Shown in pieces: positions 15,611-24,591 of a DNA stretch of 64,000 nt. This DNA is from Asticcacaulis sp. AC402 (GTDB taxonomy: Bacteria; Pseudomonadota; Alphaproteobacteria; Caulobacterales; Caulobacteraceae), in NCBI RefSeq assembly GCF_000495835.1, contig NZ_AWGC01000017.1, forward strand, positions 1 to 64,000, in the 5' to 3' direction. Every line of letters starts with the position of its first letter. Within the stretch, counting starts at the first letter, position 1. The notes beneath the pieces are model-generated. The model made no database searches, had not been told where the DNA came from, and was given only the letters and a program-made list of their open reading frames with translations. A program made the translations under genes and the position numbers.

Positions 15611-17980
15611 ATGATTTTCAAGCGTCTCAGCACCAAACTGACGGTCATGTATGGCGGGCTGTTTTCGCTGGCCCTGCTGGTGATCGCGCTTGCCTGTTAT
15701 GTGGCTGTGCTGTCCTATGCGCGCGATTCCGTACAGAAGGAACTGCAGGCCTCGGCCAGCGTGTTCAAACGTATCTGGACGCTAAAATCCGACGCCCTGC
15801 AGACCAATGCCATGCTGCTGTCGCGTGACTTTGGTTTCAAGCAGGCCCTGGCCACCGAGGACACGGCGACTGTCGAATCGGCCTTCCTGAACCTGCAGAG
15901 CCGCCTGAAAACCGACGCGGGCATGGTCATTGGCCGCGATGGCCGGCCGATGTTCGGCGACACCTCGCCACTGGCCAACAACCTGGCCCACGCCCTGGCG
16001 GCGCGCGACCAACTCGACTCGCAAATTGGCATCATTTCCGTCGACAGCCACCCCTATCAGGCTGTCGCCGCTCCGGTCATGGCACCGGATCGTCTGGGCT
16101 GGGTCGTCTTTGCGTCGCGCCTGGACGACACTGAAATGCAGAGCCTGCAGGGGCTGGCTTCGATTCCGATCAAGGCGTCGATCCTGACCCAGACTCGCGG
16201 TGGTCTGTGGCAGGGGCCGGCGGACCAGACCCAGGATTACAAGCCCAGCTCCCTGAGCTTCTTCATCGATCAGAGCCTGGACACTAAGGCAGCCAGCATG
16301 GTGGAGAGCCTTAACGGGACCGTGATCGCGGTCGCCACTTCCCTGCCTAACCTTGAGAACGACCAGCGCAGCGTGCTGCTGCTCAGCTACCCCCTAAGCG
16401 CGGCCCTGAAGGCCTATCAGCCCCTGCTGTCTGTGCTGTTTGCCATTGGCGCCCTGGGTCTGACCTTCGTCATCATGGCCAGCCTCTATCTGGCGCGCTC
16501 CCTGACCAAGCCGATCCTGCTGCTGAAGGAGGCTGCCAGCGCCTTGCGCGACGGCCGTTCGAGCCAGGTGACGATCTCGACCACCGACGAGATGGCCGAC
16601 CTGGCCCATGCCTTCAACGACATGGCCATATCGATCGAAGATCGCGAGCGCGACATCACGCGGCTGGCCAAGACTGATATCGCCACCAACATGCCTAACC
16701 GCTCGGCTTTTGAGGATCATATCGCCGAAGTGAAGGACAGGTCAGACACCGGAATGGTCGTCGTCGCCATCGGTATCGAGCGCTACGCCCATATCCGCGC
16801 CGTATGGGGCGGTGCCTATGCCCATACGCTGGTGTCACGACTGCAGAGCATTCTGGCGCGCCTGTTCGACAAGGCCTTTATCGCGCGCCTGTCGGCCGAC
16901 ACCCTGGGCCTGTGCCTGTCGCCGTGCGATGCCGAACAGGCCATGCCGCTGGCACGCGCCATCGCAGCGCGTCTGATCAAGCGCATCAAGGTCACCGACG
17001 ATCAGAGCCTGGACGTCAATGTGTGCCAGGGTGTCTATCATGTGGGCCATGTCCGCCCGACCGCCGACGAGGTGGTCGAACGCTCTCTGATCGCTCTGGA
17101 CCAGGCCCGCGCCGCCAAGACCGGCATTGCCCAGTTCGATCCGCGGATCTATTCGGAACTGGCCGACACGCTTCTGCTCACCGATCAGCTATACGCCGCC
17201 CTGCAGTCCAGGGCGCTGACCGTGTGGTACCAGCCCAAGTTCAGCTACCGCGAAGGCCGAATCACCGGGGTTGAGGCCCTGGTCCGGTGGAACCACCCCG
17301 AGCGCGGCTATGTCTCGCCCCAGCGCTTCGTCGCCATCGCCGAGGAAACCGGCGCCATCCGCGACCTGACCCTGCACGTCTTCGACACGGTCCTGACCGA
17401 TCAGCGCCGCCTGAAGGAGGCTGGATTCGACCTCGACGTCAGCGTCAACTATTCCGGCCGCCTGTTGTCCGACGAAGCCTTTAACGCCAAGACAGTCAGC
17501 CTGGTCGACACGGCGGTCGGCCATATCTGCCTGGAAATCACCGAGACAGCGGTCATCGAAGATCCGAAAATCGGCCTGGCCGCCATCAATACCTTTGTCG
17601 AGCACGGCGTCGAAATTTCAATCGATGACTTCGGCACCGGCCTGTCGTCCCTGTCCTACCTCAAGCTGATCCCGGCCCATGAACTGAAGATCGACCGCGC
17701 CTTCATCATGGAAATCGAGCAGGGCCAGCGCGACGCTTTGCTGGTGCGCTCGACGATCGACCTGGCCCACGGTCTTGGCATGAAGGTGACCGCCGAGGGC
17801 GTCGAAACCGCCACGTCCTTTACCCTGCTGCAAGCCATGGGCTGCGACATTGCCCAGGGCTATGGTATTGCCAGGCCGATGCCGTTCGATGCTCTCGTGC
17901 CCTTCCTTGAGGACTTCCGTCAGGTCGCCGATGCCCGCGCGCGCATGCCCGAATTCCGCCCCCGCAAAGCCAATTCATGA
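15611..17980 (+). CDS. membrane sensor c-di-GMP phosphodiesterase (HAMP-GGDEF*-EAL)
   Basis: 789-aa inner-membrane protein. TM1 at about 10-30, a periplasmic sensor domain to about 268, TM2 at about 270-293, HAMP at about 294-346, a degenerate GGDEF domain (about 350-515) and EAL (about 525-775). The GGDEF signature is replaced by SADTL (428-432), so cyclase activity is not expected. The EAL domain keeps E555-A-L, ITETAV, DDFGTG, a K-I-D motif and AEGVET, so it should hydrolyse c-di-GMP to pGpG, lowering c-di-GMP. AGGA precedes the ATG. The stop overlaps the next start by 4 nt. Confidence 0.92.
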   Translation: MIFKRLSTKLTVMYGGLFSLALLVIALACYVAVLSYARDSVQKELQASASVFKRIWTLKSDALQTNAMLLSRDFGFKQALATEDTATVESAFLNLQSRLKTDAGMVIGRDGRPMFGDTSPLANNLAHALAARDQLDSQIGIISVDSHPYQAVAAPVMAPDRLGWVVFASRLDDTEMQSLQGLASIPIKASILTQTRGGLWQGPADQTQDYKPSSLSFFIDQSLDTKAASMVESLNGTVIAVATSLPNLENDQRSVLLLSYPLSAALKAYQPLLSVLFAIGALGLTFVIMASLYLARSLTKPILLLKEAASALRDGRSSQVTISTTDEMADLAHAFNDMAISIEDRERDITRLAKTDIATNMPNRSAFEDHIAEVKDRSDTGMVVVAIGIERYAHIRAVWGGAYAHTLVSRLQSILARLFDKAFIARLSADTLGLCLSPCDAEQAMPLARAIAARLIKRIKVTDDQSLDVNVCQGVYHVGHVRPTADEVVERSLIALDQARAAKTGIAQFDPRIYSELADTLLLTDQLYAALQSRALTVWYQPKFSYREGRITGVEALVRWNHPERGYVSPQRFVAIAEETGAIRDLTLHVFDTVLTDQRRLKEAGFDLDVSVNYSGRLLSDEAFNAKTVSLVDTAVGHICLEITETAVIEDPKIGLAAINTFVEHGVEISIDDFGTGLSSLSYLKLIPAHELKIDRAFIMEIEQGQRDALLVRSTIDLAHGLGMKVTAEGVETATSFTLLQAMGCDIAQGYGIARPMPFDALVPFLEDFRQVADARARMPEFRPRKANS

Positions 17981-19248
17981 CCCGGGTCCGCTCGCCTCTC
18001 CCAGCGATCTGCGTCGCCGCCCTGGCAGGACTGGCAGGACTGGCCGGACTGGCGGCTTCGCCGTGCCTGGCACAGGCGCAACTGTTCGCCCCGGAAAACG
18101 CCAAGGCCTGGGTCGATCTGCGCCTGACCGCTTCGGACGGAGAACGCGGTTGGCTGGATCGGGGTTTTGGCAAGACCCGTTATGGCGGTAACGATGACGG
18201 CCCGCGCCTGGCACAGGTAGCCGTGGTATGGCAGCCACGCCTCGCCGACACAGTGACGGCCTATGTCATCGCCCAGTATGTGCCAGAGTTAGAAGAGTCC
18301 TTCGGCATCGAGGAGGCCTTTGTCAAATGGAAGCCTGTCCCGACCTCGGCGATTCGCTACAGTCTGCGCGCGGGTCAGTTCTTTCCGCCGGTATCGCTGG
18401 AGCACGACGGTGCCGGCTGGACCACGACGCGGACCCTGACGCCTTCGGCGATAAACAGCTGGATCGGCGAGGAGGTCCTGGTCCAGGGCCTTGAGGCCAC
18501 AGTCCAGACTCAGGTGGCCGAGCATGTCTTCGGTGCGACCCTGGCCGGCTTTACCAGGAACGATACTTCGGCGACTCTGCTGACCTGGCGCGGCTGGGCC
18601 CTCCATGATGTTGCCGCTTCGGAGAGCTCAGCCATGCCGCTGCCCCAGGGGCTTACCGGCTTGCCGTTCAGCCAGGCGCCGCGCACCAGGCCGCTGGCCG
18701 AGGTCGATGGCCGCCTGGGTTACTATGTTCGGTTCGACTGGCGACCGCCGGCGTCGTTTGCCGTCGATGCCGAGTTCTACGACAACCAGGGCGATCCGCA
18801 GATCGAGCGCAACGGCCAGTGGGGCTGGGCGACACGATTCTATAATGTCGGCGTTCAGTACCAGCCGGCGCCAGGCTGGGAGATGCTCGGCCAGTACATG
18901 ACCGGCCAGTCGCTCATGGGGTGGCAGGTCGGCAATGGCTTCTGGGCCTACGACATCAAGTATGATTCGGCATATCTTTTGCTGACCCGGCGCTTCGACG
19001 ACGGTGCCCGTCTGAGCGGCCGCTTCGACCACTTTGCCGTCAAGGATCAATCGCGACGCTCGCGCGACGATAATACCGAAAAGGGTCACGCCGTTACCTT
19101 GGCCTGGATGCGTCCCCTGAGCGATCATCTCGCCCTGGCCACGGAAGCGCTGCATGTGCGCAGTTTTCGGCCGGCCCGGGTCAGCCAGGGGCTGGACCCC
19201 CGGCAGGAACAGACCCAGGTCCAGATCGCCCTGAAACTTCACCTGTAA
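17977..19248 (+). CDS. outer-membrane beta-barrel (porin-like) protein
   Basis: 423-aa exported protein with a long, alanine/leucine-rich signal peptide (about 32 residues, ending near CLAQA) and many alternating aromatic/hydrophobic strands. Tracts such as YYVRFDWRP, FYNVGVQYQP and VQIALKLHL, with a terminal hydrophobic strand ending in L, fit an outer-membrane barrel. Specificity is unknown. It overlaps the EAL gene by 4 nt (17977-17980) and so is translationally coupled. Coupling of a barrel to a c-di-GMP phosphodiesterase and a copper protein suggests one surface-sensing or solute-uptake unit (inference). Confidence 0.75.
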   Translation: MTRVRSPLPAICVAALAGLAGLAGLAASPCLAQAQLFAPENAKAWVDLRLTASDGERGWLDRGFGKTRYGGNDDGPRLAQVAVVWQPRLADTVTAYVIAQYVPELEESFGIEEAFVKWKPVPTSAIRYSLRAGQFFPPVSLEHDGAGWTTTRTLTPSAINSWIGEEVLVQGLEATVQTQVAEHVFGATLAGFTRNDTSATLLTWRGWALHDVAASESSAMPLPQGLTGLPFSQAPRTRPLAEVDGRLGYYVRFDWRPPASFAVDAEFYDNQGDPQIERNGQWGWATRFYNVGVQYQPAPGWEMLGQYMTGQSLMGWQVGNGFWAYDIKYDSAYLLLTRRFDDGARLSGRFDHFAVKDQSRRSRDDNTEKGHAVTLAWMRPLSDHLALATEALHVRSFRPARVSQGLDPRQEQTQVQIALKLHL

Positions 19249-19282
19249 AACCAGGCGTCATTCTATATGTCTCTTGGAAAAA

Positions 19283-19418
19283 ATACCAACCCGCGTAATT
19301 CTTGACACACCGCGGGTTGGCAAGGCCGACTGGCCGCCCGAGCTTTTGCGAGGAGGCATGGGGCGTTTGAGCTGAAAAAATGCGAATACCAAGAGTCATT
19401 CTTTATGAGGCTTGGTAT
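19283..19418. repeat. paired-hairpin element, full copy 2 (inverted)
   Basis: Reverse-orientation copy of the 8341 element: starts ATACCAACCCGCG, has a CCGCGGGTTGG hairpin, the core words GAGCTTTTGCGAGGAGGCATGG and CGTTTGAGCTGAA, and ends in ATGAGGCTTGGTAT. The rest of the 342-bp spacer between the barrel gene and the tRNA shows no gene. Confidence 0.75.
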
Positions 19419-19587
19419 ACACGCGCGGTTGCGACTGCGGTTTTCCATGTTGCGATGCGATATATGCGGCGGGACCAGGGCCAAACAGGTGCCTTGGGGG
19501 GGCGGAGGCGAGGCGGGCCGTTAACCTGTTGCGGCATCGCGAAGGCGTAAATGCGCCCTCTTGAAGGGGCGTTCCTGATCCAGGGAA

Positions 19588-19677
19588 TGGCGGAGAGGGT
19601 GGGATTCGAACCCACGATAGAGTTGCCCCTATGCCGCATTTCGAGTGCGGTGCTTTCGACCACTCAGCCACCTCTCC
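19588..19677 (-). tRNA. tRNA-Ser (anticodon CGA)
   Basis: Reads 5'-GGAGAGG on the minus strand from 19677, with complementary CCTCTCC, discriminator G and an encoded CCA at 19588-19590. The anticodon stem CCGCA/TGCGG encloses CTCGAAA, giving anticodon CGA for UCG codons. The T-arm GGGTTCGAATCCC is present. A long variable arm accounts for the 87-base length, as expected for a class II tRNA. Confidence 0.96.
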
Positions 19678-20095
19678 GTCAGAGGAAGACCAGAAAAAAC
19701 GCCTTGGTTTACAAGCAAGTAAATCTGCGAATTGAGCCAGTCCGCAAGCGTATCAACGCTTTGGGGTCGATCAGAGGGCGTGTCTCTACGCAAAGGCCGA
19801 AGAATTCGCAAGCCTTTTTCCGGCGCATATGATATTTTTATGTGCCCATCTGGCGGGCCTATAGATTTTTTACCGCCGCTTTGGGCCGATTTGACCACCC
19901 GTACGTTTGTGTCCCATAAGCGTGTCTTTCTGGTGTCAGTTCGCGTCAAAGCGGAGCCAAAAGTGCAGATTCTTAACCAAATGCGCATTTGGGTGCTATG
20001 CAAAACGGCTTCAGAAAGTTATGGAAGTCGCGTACTATGAAGTTTCAGTCGAGATGATCGACTGTTCGTTCGATGGCCAAGAGAGGGCAACTATT
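19678..20095. other. 418-bp spacer between tRNA-Ser and the OmpA-family gene
   Basis: No coding sequence that I can support. AT-rich stretches around 19840-19870 and 19970-20040 probably hold the promoter of the downstream outer-membrane protein; a TTAACCAAATGCG word occurs near 19974. An in-frame start at 19907 would add 63 residues before the signal peptide and is not believed. Confidence 0.4.
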
Positions 20096-21361
20096 ATGAA
20101 ACTCAATTTGCTGGCGGGCGTCGCTCTCGCTGCGATGGCAGTAGCGACCGGCGCTGCTGCTGAACAATATCCGGGTTGGTACGGCGGGGTTGACCTCGGC
20201 TATCATGCCAAGGGTGACTATGAAGGCGTGTCGACCGGCAAGATGGCCGACGGTGGCGCCTACATGTATGACGTTGCGACCGACGAAGACTGGGCGGGTT
20301 TCGCCCGTCTCGGTTATCGCTATAACCCCAACTGGCGCGTTGAATTCGAAGGCGGCTACCGCCCCGGCGACGTGACCACGGCTACCGCGCCGTTCCCGCG
20401 CGACTATCCGACCATTCCCGGCACGACGGCCGTCGACACGGCGCTGTGCACCGTCGGTGTCATCCGTGGCGCCAACGATCCCTGCGGCGGTCCGCGCGGT
20501 TCGTTCGACCAGACCACCTTTATGGTCAACCTCTACTATGACATCCTGCCGGAATCTTCGCTGCACCCGTTCGTTGGTGTTGGCGTCGGTCTCAACCATG
20601 TCAAGGCAAAGCTGATCGGTCAAATGTCGACCAGCCCGGCGGGTGGGGTTTCCGACCTCAGCATCACCGGTAACGACACGGTTCCGGCCGCACAGTTCCT
20701 GGCTGGTATCGCCTGGGCCCTGTCCGACCGCCTGAGCCTGGACGTCACCTACCGCTATCTGGCGTCCGGTGAAGCCACTTTTGACGGCATGGTCGCTCCG
20801 CTGAGCGCAGCGAACATGATGCCTGGACCGAACAGCGGCCTTGGCTGGGAACAGCCGGGTGAGTTCTCCGGCAAGTTCAACGATCAGTCGATCTCGGTCG
20901 GCCTGCGTTGGGCCTTCGGTGTTGCGCCGGCTCCGGTCATCGAAACGCCGCCTGCTCCTCCGCCGCCCCCGGTCATCGAAACGCCTCCTCCGCCTCCGCC
21001 GATCGTTCCGGAAGCGGCGAAGTACGAAGATCGCACGTTCATCGTGTACTTCGAGTTCGACAAGTCCGACCTGACGGCTGATGCTCAGGCTGTGGTTTCG
21101 GCCGCTGCCGATTACGCCAAGGCCGGCGGCGCTGCTCGCGTCGTGGTCGTCGGTCACGCCGACACCTCCGGTTCGGCCGCCTACAACATCCGCCTGTCGG
21201 AACGCCGCGCCAAGACCGTTGCCGATGCCCTGGTTGGCCTCGGTGCTGACGGCTCCAAGCTGGCAGTCGACTGGAAGGGTGAATCCCAACCGGCAGTCGC
21301 CACCGGCGACGGCGTCAAGGAACCTCTGAACCGTCGTTCGACGATCGACATCACGTTCTAA
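20096..21361 (+). CDS. OmpA-family outer-membrane protein
   Basis: 421-aa two-domain envelope protein. Signal peptide about 22 residues (ends GAAAEQ). An N-terminal eight-strand barrel domain runs to about residue 275 (GWYGGVDLGYH start, QSISVGLRWAF last strand). Then comes a proline-rich hinge with two VIETPP repeats (about 282-305) and a C-terminal OmpA peptidoglycan-binding domain with FEFDKSDLTADAQ, GHADTSGSAAYNIRLSERRA and a terminal NRRSTIDITF. It tethers the outer membrane to the cell wall. GAGAGGG lies 8 bases upstream of the ATG. A strong terminator follows. Confidence 0.93.
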   Translation: MKLNLLAGVALAAMAVATGAAAEQYPGWYGGVDLGYHAKGDYEGVSTGKMADGGAYMYDVATDEDWAGFARLGYRYNPNWRVEFEGGYRPGDVTTATAPFPRDYPTIPGTTAVDTALCTVGVIRGANDPCGGPRGSFDQTTFMVNLYYDILPESSLHPFVGVGVGLNHVKAKLIGQMSTSPAGGVSDLSITGNDTVPAAQFLAGIAWALSDRLSLDVTYRYLASGEATFDGMVAPLSAANMMPGPNSGLGWEQPGEFSGKFNDQSISVGLRWAFGVAPAPVIETPPAPPPPPVIETPPPPPPIVPEAAKYEDRTFIVYFEFDKSDLTADAQAVVSAAADYAKAGGAARVVVVGHADTSGSAAYNIRLSERRAKTVADALVGLGADGSKLAVDWKGESQPAVATGDGVKEPLNRRSTIDITF

Positions 21362-21399
21362 GACTGAGAACGCGGCGTTTGTCGCAACCTAAAAAATGG

Positions 21400-21433
21400 A
21401 AACCCGGTCTGCTTGTGCAGGCCGGGTTTTCGT
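21400..21433 (+). terminator. rho-independent terminator after OmpA-family gene
   Basis: AAACCCGGTC and GGCCGGGTTT pair around a TGCTTGTGCA loop, followed by TCGTTTG. It lies 40 bp after the stop codon. Confidence 0.8.
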
Positions 21434-21908
21434 TTGTCGGAGGACGTGGTCGTTGGTCAGATTGACCATGGTGCGCTGCAGCGAACACAGGGCGTTGCCA
21501 TACGATTATCACGTCACGGCAATGGTTTGAAATAATCGCCGCATCATTGTGAGAGTCGGTAGCGTGTGCGGCATATCTGGGCGCTGAACGGATTTCGACG
21601 GCTATATGTGGGGGCTTTCCCCCGAAGGGCAGGCGCTCGGCGGCGCCAGCGTGGCAAAATCATGCCTGCTGCACAGCAACATTGTGTGGCAATAAGGCTG
21701 CAACCCGTTACGCATGTCACAAGCGTCACAAAAGGTTTGCACTTTTCGCTCAAAAAGCAGCGAGAAACCTACTAAAGAATTAACAGCACAATTCTTGCGG
21801 CGTCTCGATAGGACAACCTGGGCATGCCCAGGCTGCTCATTTGTTGTCATCGGTCTGCCGGTACGGTTTGCTTTTTTCGTGTAACCCATTGGAGAGGGGA
21901 TCCTCCGA
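21434..21908. other. leader region of the TonB-dependent receptor gene
   Basis: 475 bp with no supported gene. Visible items: a direct TCACAAGCGTCACAAAAGG double GTCACAA-type word at 21717-21735, a perfect 16-bp palindrome CCTGGGCATGCCCAGG at 21817-21832, and the receptor's ribosome binding site GGAGAGGGG about 10 bases before the ATG. The palindrome, 77 bp upstream of the start, could be an operator or a 5'-UTR hairpin. Confidence 0.45.
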
Positions 21909-24461
21909 ATGAAACTCAATAAGTCCATCATCCTCGCCGGCACCGCGCTGGCGTCCCTGGTCTCGACATCGGGCGCTTTCGCCCAGTCGACCGCGACTCA
22001 ACAGGTCGAAGAAAAGACCACCGAAGTCATCGTCCGCGGCGTCCGCGCGACGGGTCCGGTCCGTCGCGAAAGCGGCACCAAGGCCAAGTCGACTATCGGT
22101 CAGGACACCATCTCCAAGGGTTCGGCCGGCCAGACGATCGCCGACACGCTGAACCAGCTTCCGGGTTACAACTTTACCAACAACGATGCTTACGGTTCGT
22201 CGGGTGGTAACGTCGTCATGCGCGGCCTGGACGGCACGCGCGTCTCGCTGACCTTTGACGGTATGCAGCTGAACGACTCCGGCAACTACGCCATCTATAC
22301 CAACCAGCAACTCGAGCCGGAACTGATCTGCTCGGCTTCGGTTCAGGGCGGCGCCACCGACGTCGACTCGATGACAGCCTCGGCCACCGGCGGCACCATC
22401 AACTATACGACCTGCAAGCCTGAAGCCGAATTCGGCGGCGTCGTGAAGCTGAGCGCTGGTTCGGACAACTTCCAGAACGTCTTCGTTCGCCTCGACTCCG
22501 GCACCTTCGGCCCCTTCGGCACGTCGGCCTTCTTCGCCTATACGGGTCAGTCCTACGACGCGTGGACGCGCGAGCCGAACCTCGACCCGGACATCAACGC
22601 CCGCCTGCAAAAGAACCAGTACAACGCCCGTATCTATCAACCGGTTGGCGATGACGGTTCGTTCATGAGCCTGTCGGCACACTGGAACGAAAACCGCAAC
22701 CACTTCATGTTTGGCCCGACCAAGCCGCAAATCTATTGCCAGACAACGGGTGCCGGTGGCAATGCTGGTAACGTCGCGCCGACCTGCGGCTATGACTACA
22801 ACAGCATCAACGCCGGCAACATCAACCCTTCGAACACCGGGAACATCCGCGGTCAGTCGAAGTGGGTGTTCAGCGACAAGCTGACCCTGACGATCGACCC
22901 GCAGTTCCAATACGTCCTGGCCAATGGCGGCGGCAACTCGACCCTGGCCGAGACCAGCCTGCAGATTCGTGGTTCGAAGGTCTCTACGGTAACCGGCGTC
23001 GATCTTAATGGCGACGGCGATACGGTCGACACGGTTGCGATCTATCGTCCGAACACGACCAATACCCACCGCTACGGTCTCAACACCAACCTGATCTATG
23101 CCCTGACCGACACGCAGACGATCCGTGTCGGCTACTCTGCCGACCGCGCCCGTCACCGTCAAACCGGTGAAGCTACCCTGCTGGACGGCAACAGTGCACC
23201 GATCGATGTTTTCGGTGGCCGCACCAATCATGACCTCCGTCTGAAGACGGCCGATGGCGACGGATCCTACTGGCGCCGCCGTGACCGTCTTTCGTTTGCC
23301 AATGTCGACGTCCTCTCCTTCCAGTATCGCGGCCGTCACTTTGACGAAAAGCTGGCTCTGGACCTGGGCCTGCGCAGCCAGAAGATGGAACGCGAGCTGA
23401 ACCAGTACTGCTATTCGCCTATCAACGGCACCGGCTCTTCTGCCCCTTACTGCTCGACCCAAAAGGTTGTTCAGTCGGTCGACATGCAGGGCGGTAACAA
23501 GGTGGTCCAGCTCGAAGGTTCCACGAACCTGTACTTCACCCCGTTCAAGCGCAAGGTATCGTTTGACAAGCTACTTCCGAACATGGGTGCGACCTGGACC
23601 TTCAACAGCAGCAATCAAGTCTTCGCCACCTATGCGGAATCTATGTCCTCGCCGCGTACGGACAGCTACTACGCGGTTGTGTTCGATACCCCGGTAGCGG
23701 GCCTGACCTCGGCCAATCTGTCCACGACCAACCTGACAGCGGTTCAGTCGCGCACTCTGAGCGTGGCCAATCCTGAGCCGGAAACCAGCAAGACGATGGA
23801 ACTGGGCTATCGCTTCCGTTCGCCGAACTTCGTGGCTTCCGCCACTGTGTTCTCGGCCGAGGACGAGAACCGCATCGTTTCTTCCTTCGATCCGGAAGAT
23901 GGCGTCTTCTACGACCGCAACATCGGCGGCGTTAAGCGCAATGGCTTTGAAGGGTCAGCGGCCTTTACGCCGGTTGAGACTTTGACCCTGAACGGCAGCC
24001 TGACCTATACCGACACCGAGCTTCAGAACAATCTGGCCTTCGGCACCGGTACGGGCGGCGCTATCCGTTATCTGCCGACCGCTGGCAAGAAGCTGGTGGA
24101 AATGCCGGAATGGATGTGGACCGTCGGTCTCGACTATGAAATCACGCCGTCGCTGTTGCTGAACCTGAACGGCAAATATGTCGGCGATCGCTTCACCACC
24201 GATATCAACGACGACGTCGCTGAGAACTACTTCGTGTGGAACGGTTCGCTGCGTTACGACCTTCCGGTCCTGAAGGAAGGCACCTATCTGCAACTGAACG
24301 TTATCAACCTGTTCGACGAACAGTACCTGGGCAGCTTCTCTTCGCAGAACAACGCCTTGCCATATGCAGATGGCTTGGGCACTCCCAAGTCGGGTACCTT
24401 CCCGTTCATGAACGTGGGCGCTCCGCGCACCTTCGTTCTGTCGCTGCGCGCCGCTTTCTAA
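21909..24461 (+). CDS. TonB-dependent receptor
   Basis: 850-aa outer-membrane active transporter. Signal peptide 1-25 (ends GAFAQ). The plug domain has TIADTLNQLPGYNF, GGNVVMRGLDGTRVSLTFDG and Y/N-rich strands to about residue 165. A 22-strand barrel follows, with TonB-receptor features such as NPEPETSKTMELGYRF and a C-terminal barrel strand ending in FVLSLRAAF. A TonB box may lie in EEKTTEVIVRG (about 34-44). Substrate is not readable; the pectin, GH13 and GH18 genes in the window make a saccharide plausible (inference). Monocistronic, with its own terminator. Confidence 0.93.
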   Translation: MKLNKSIILAGTALASLVSTSGAFAQSTATQQVEEKTTEVIVRGVRATGPVRRESGTKAKSTIGQDTISKGSAGQTIADTLNQLPGYNFTNNDAYGSSGGNVVMRGLDGTRVSLTFDGMQLNDSGNYAIYTNQQLEPELICSASVQGGATDVDSMTASATGGTINYTTCKPEAEFGGVVKLSAGSDNFQNVFVRLDSGTFGPFGTSAFFAYTGQSYDAWTREPNLDPDINARLQKNQYNARIYQPVGDDGSFMSLSAHWNENRNHFMFGPTKPQIYCQTTGAGGNAGNVAPTCGYDYNSINAGNINPSNTGNIRGQSKWVFSDKLTLTIDPQFQYVLANGGGNSTLAETSLQIRGSKVSTVTGVDLNGDGDTVDTVAIYRPNTTNTHRYGLNTNLIYALTDTQTIRVGYSADRARHRQTGEATLLDGNSAPIDVFGGRTNHDLRLKTADGDGSYWRRRDRLSFANVDVLSFQYRGRHFDEKLALDLGLRSQKMERELNQYCYSPINGTGSSAPYCSTQKVVQSVDMQGGNKVVQLEGSTNLYFTPFKRKVSFDKLLPNMGATWTFNSSNQVFATYAESMSSPRTDSYYAVVFDTPVAGLTSANLSTTNLTAVQSRTLSVANPEPETSKTMELGYRFRSPNFVASATVFSAEDENRIVSSFDPEDGVFYDRNIGGVKRNGFEGSAAFTPVETLTLNGSLTYTDTELQNNLAFGTGTGGAIRYLPTAGKKLVEMPEWMWTVGLDYEITPSLLLNLNGKYVGDRFTTDINDDVAENYFVWNGSLRYDLPVLKEGTYLQLNVINLFDEQYLGSFSSQNNALPYADGLGTPKSGTFPFMNVGAPRTFVLSLRAAF

Positions 24462-24485
24462 GCCAAGCCTGACGACGATTAAATT

Positions 24486-24521
24486 GAAGCGGCTCCGGAT
24501 TGTCCGGAGCCGCTTTTTTTA
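24486..24521 (+). terminator. rho-independent terminator after TonB-dependent receptor
   Basis: AAGCGGCTCCGGA and TCCGGAGCCGCTT pair around a 3-nt loop, followed by seven T. Very stable, 25 bp after the stop. Confidence 0.93.
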
Positions 24522-24591
24522 CGGCGGATTGTCGTGGCAAAACGGGCTGGGCGGTGCTAAGAGGCGGCGCTTATCAGTTTTGGACAGCGAT

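Noticed and set aside
16680-17160. Active diguanylate cyclase in the GGDEF domain of the EAL protein
   Set aside because: The catalytic GGDEF is SADTL and metal/substrate residues are not preserved; at most an allosteric domain.
20045-21289. 414-codon open frame on the minus strand
   Set aside because: Antisense to the OmpA-family gene; arginine-rich, low-complexity translation.
21837-23462. 541-codon open frame on the minus strand
   Set aside because: Entirely antisense to the TonB-dependent receptor; composition is the mirror of a GC-rich coding strand, with no domain and no ribosome binding site.
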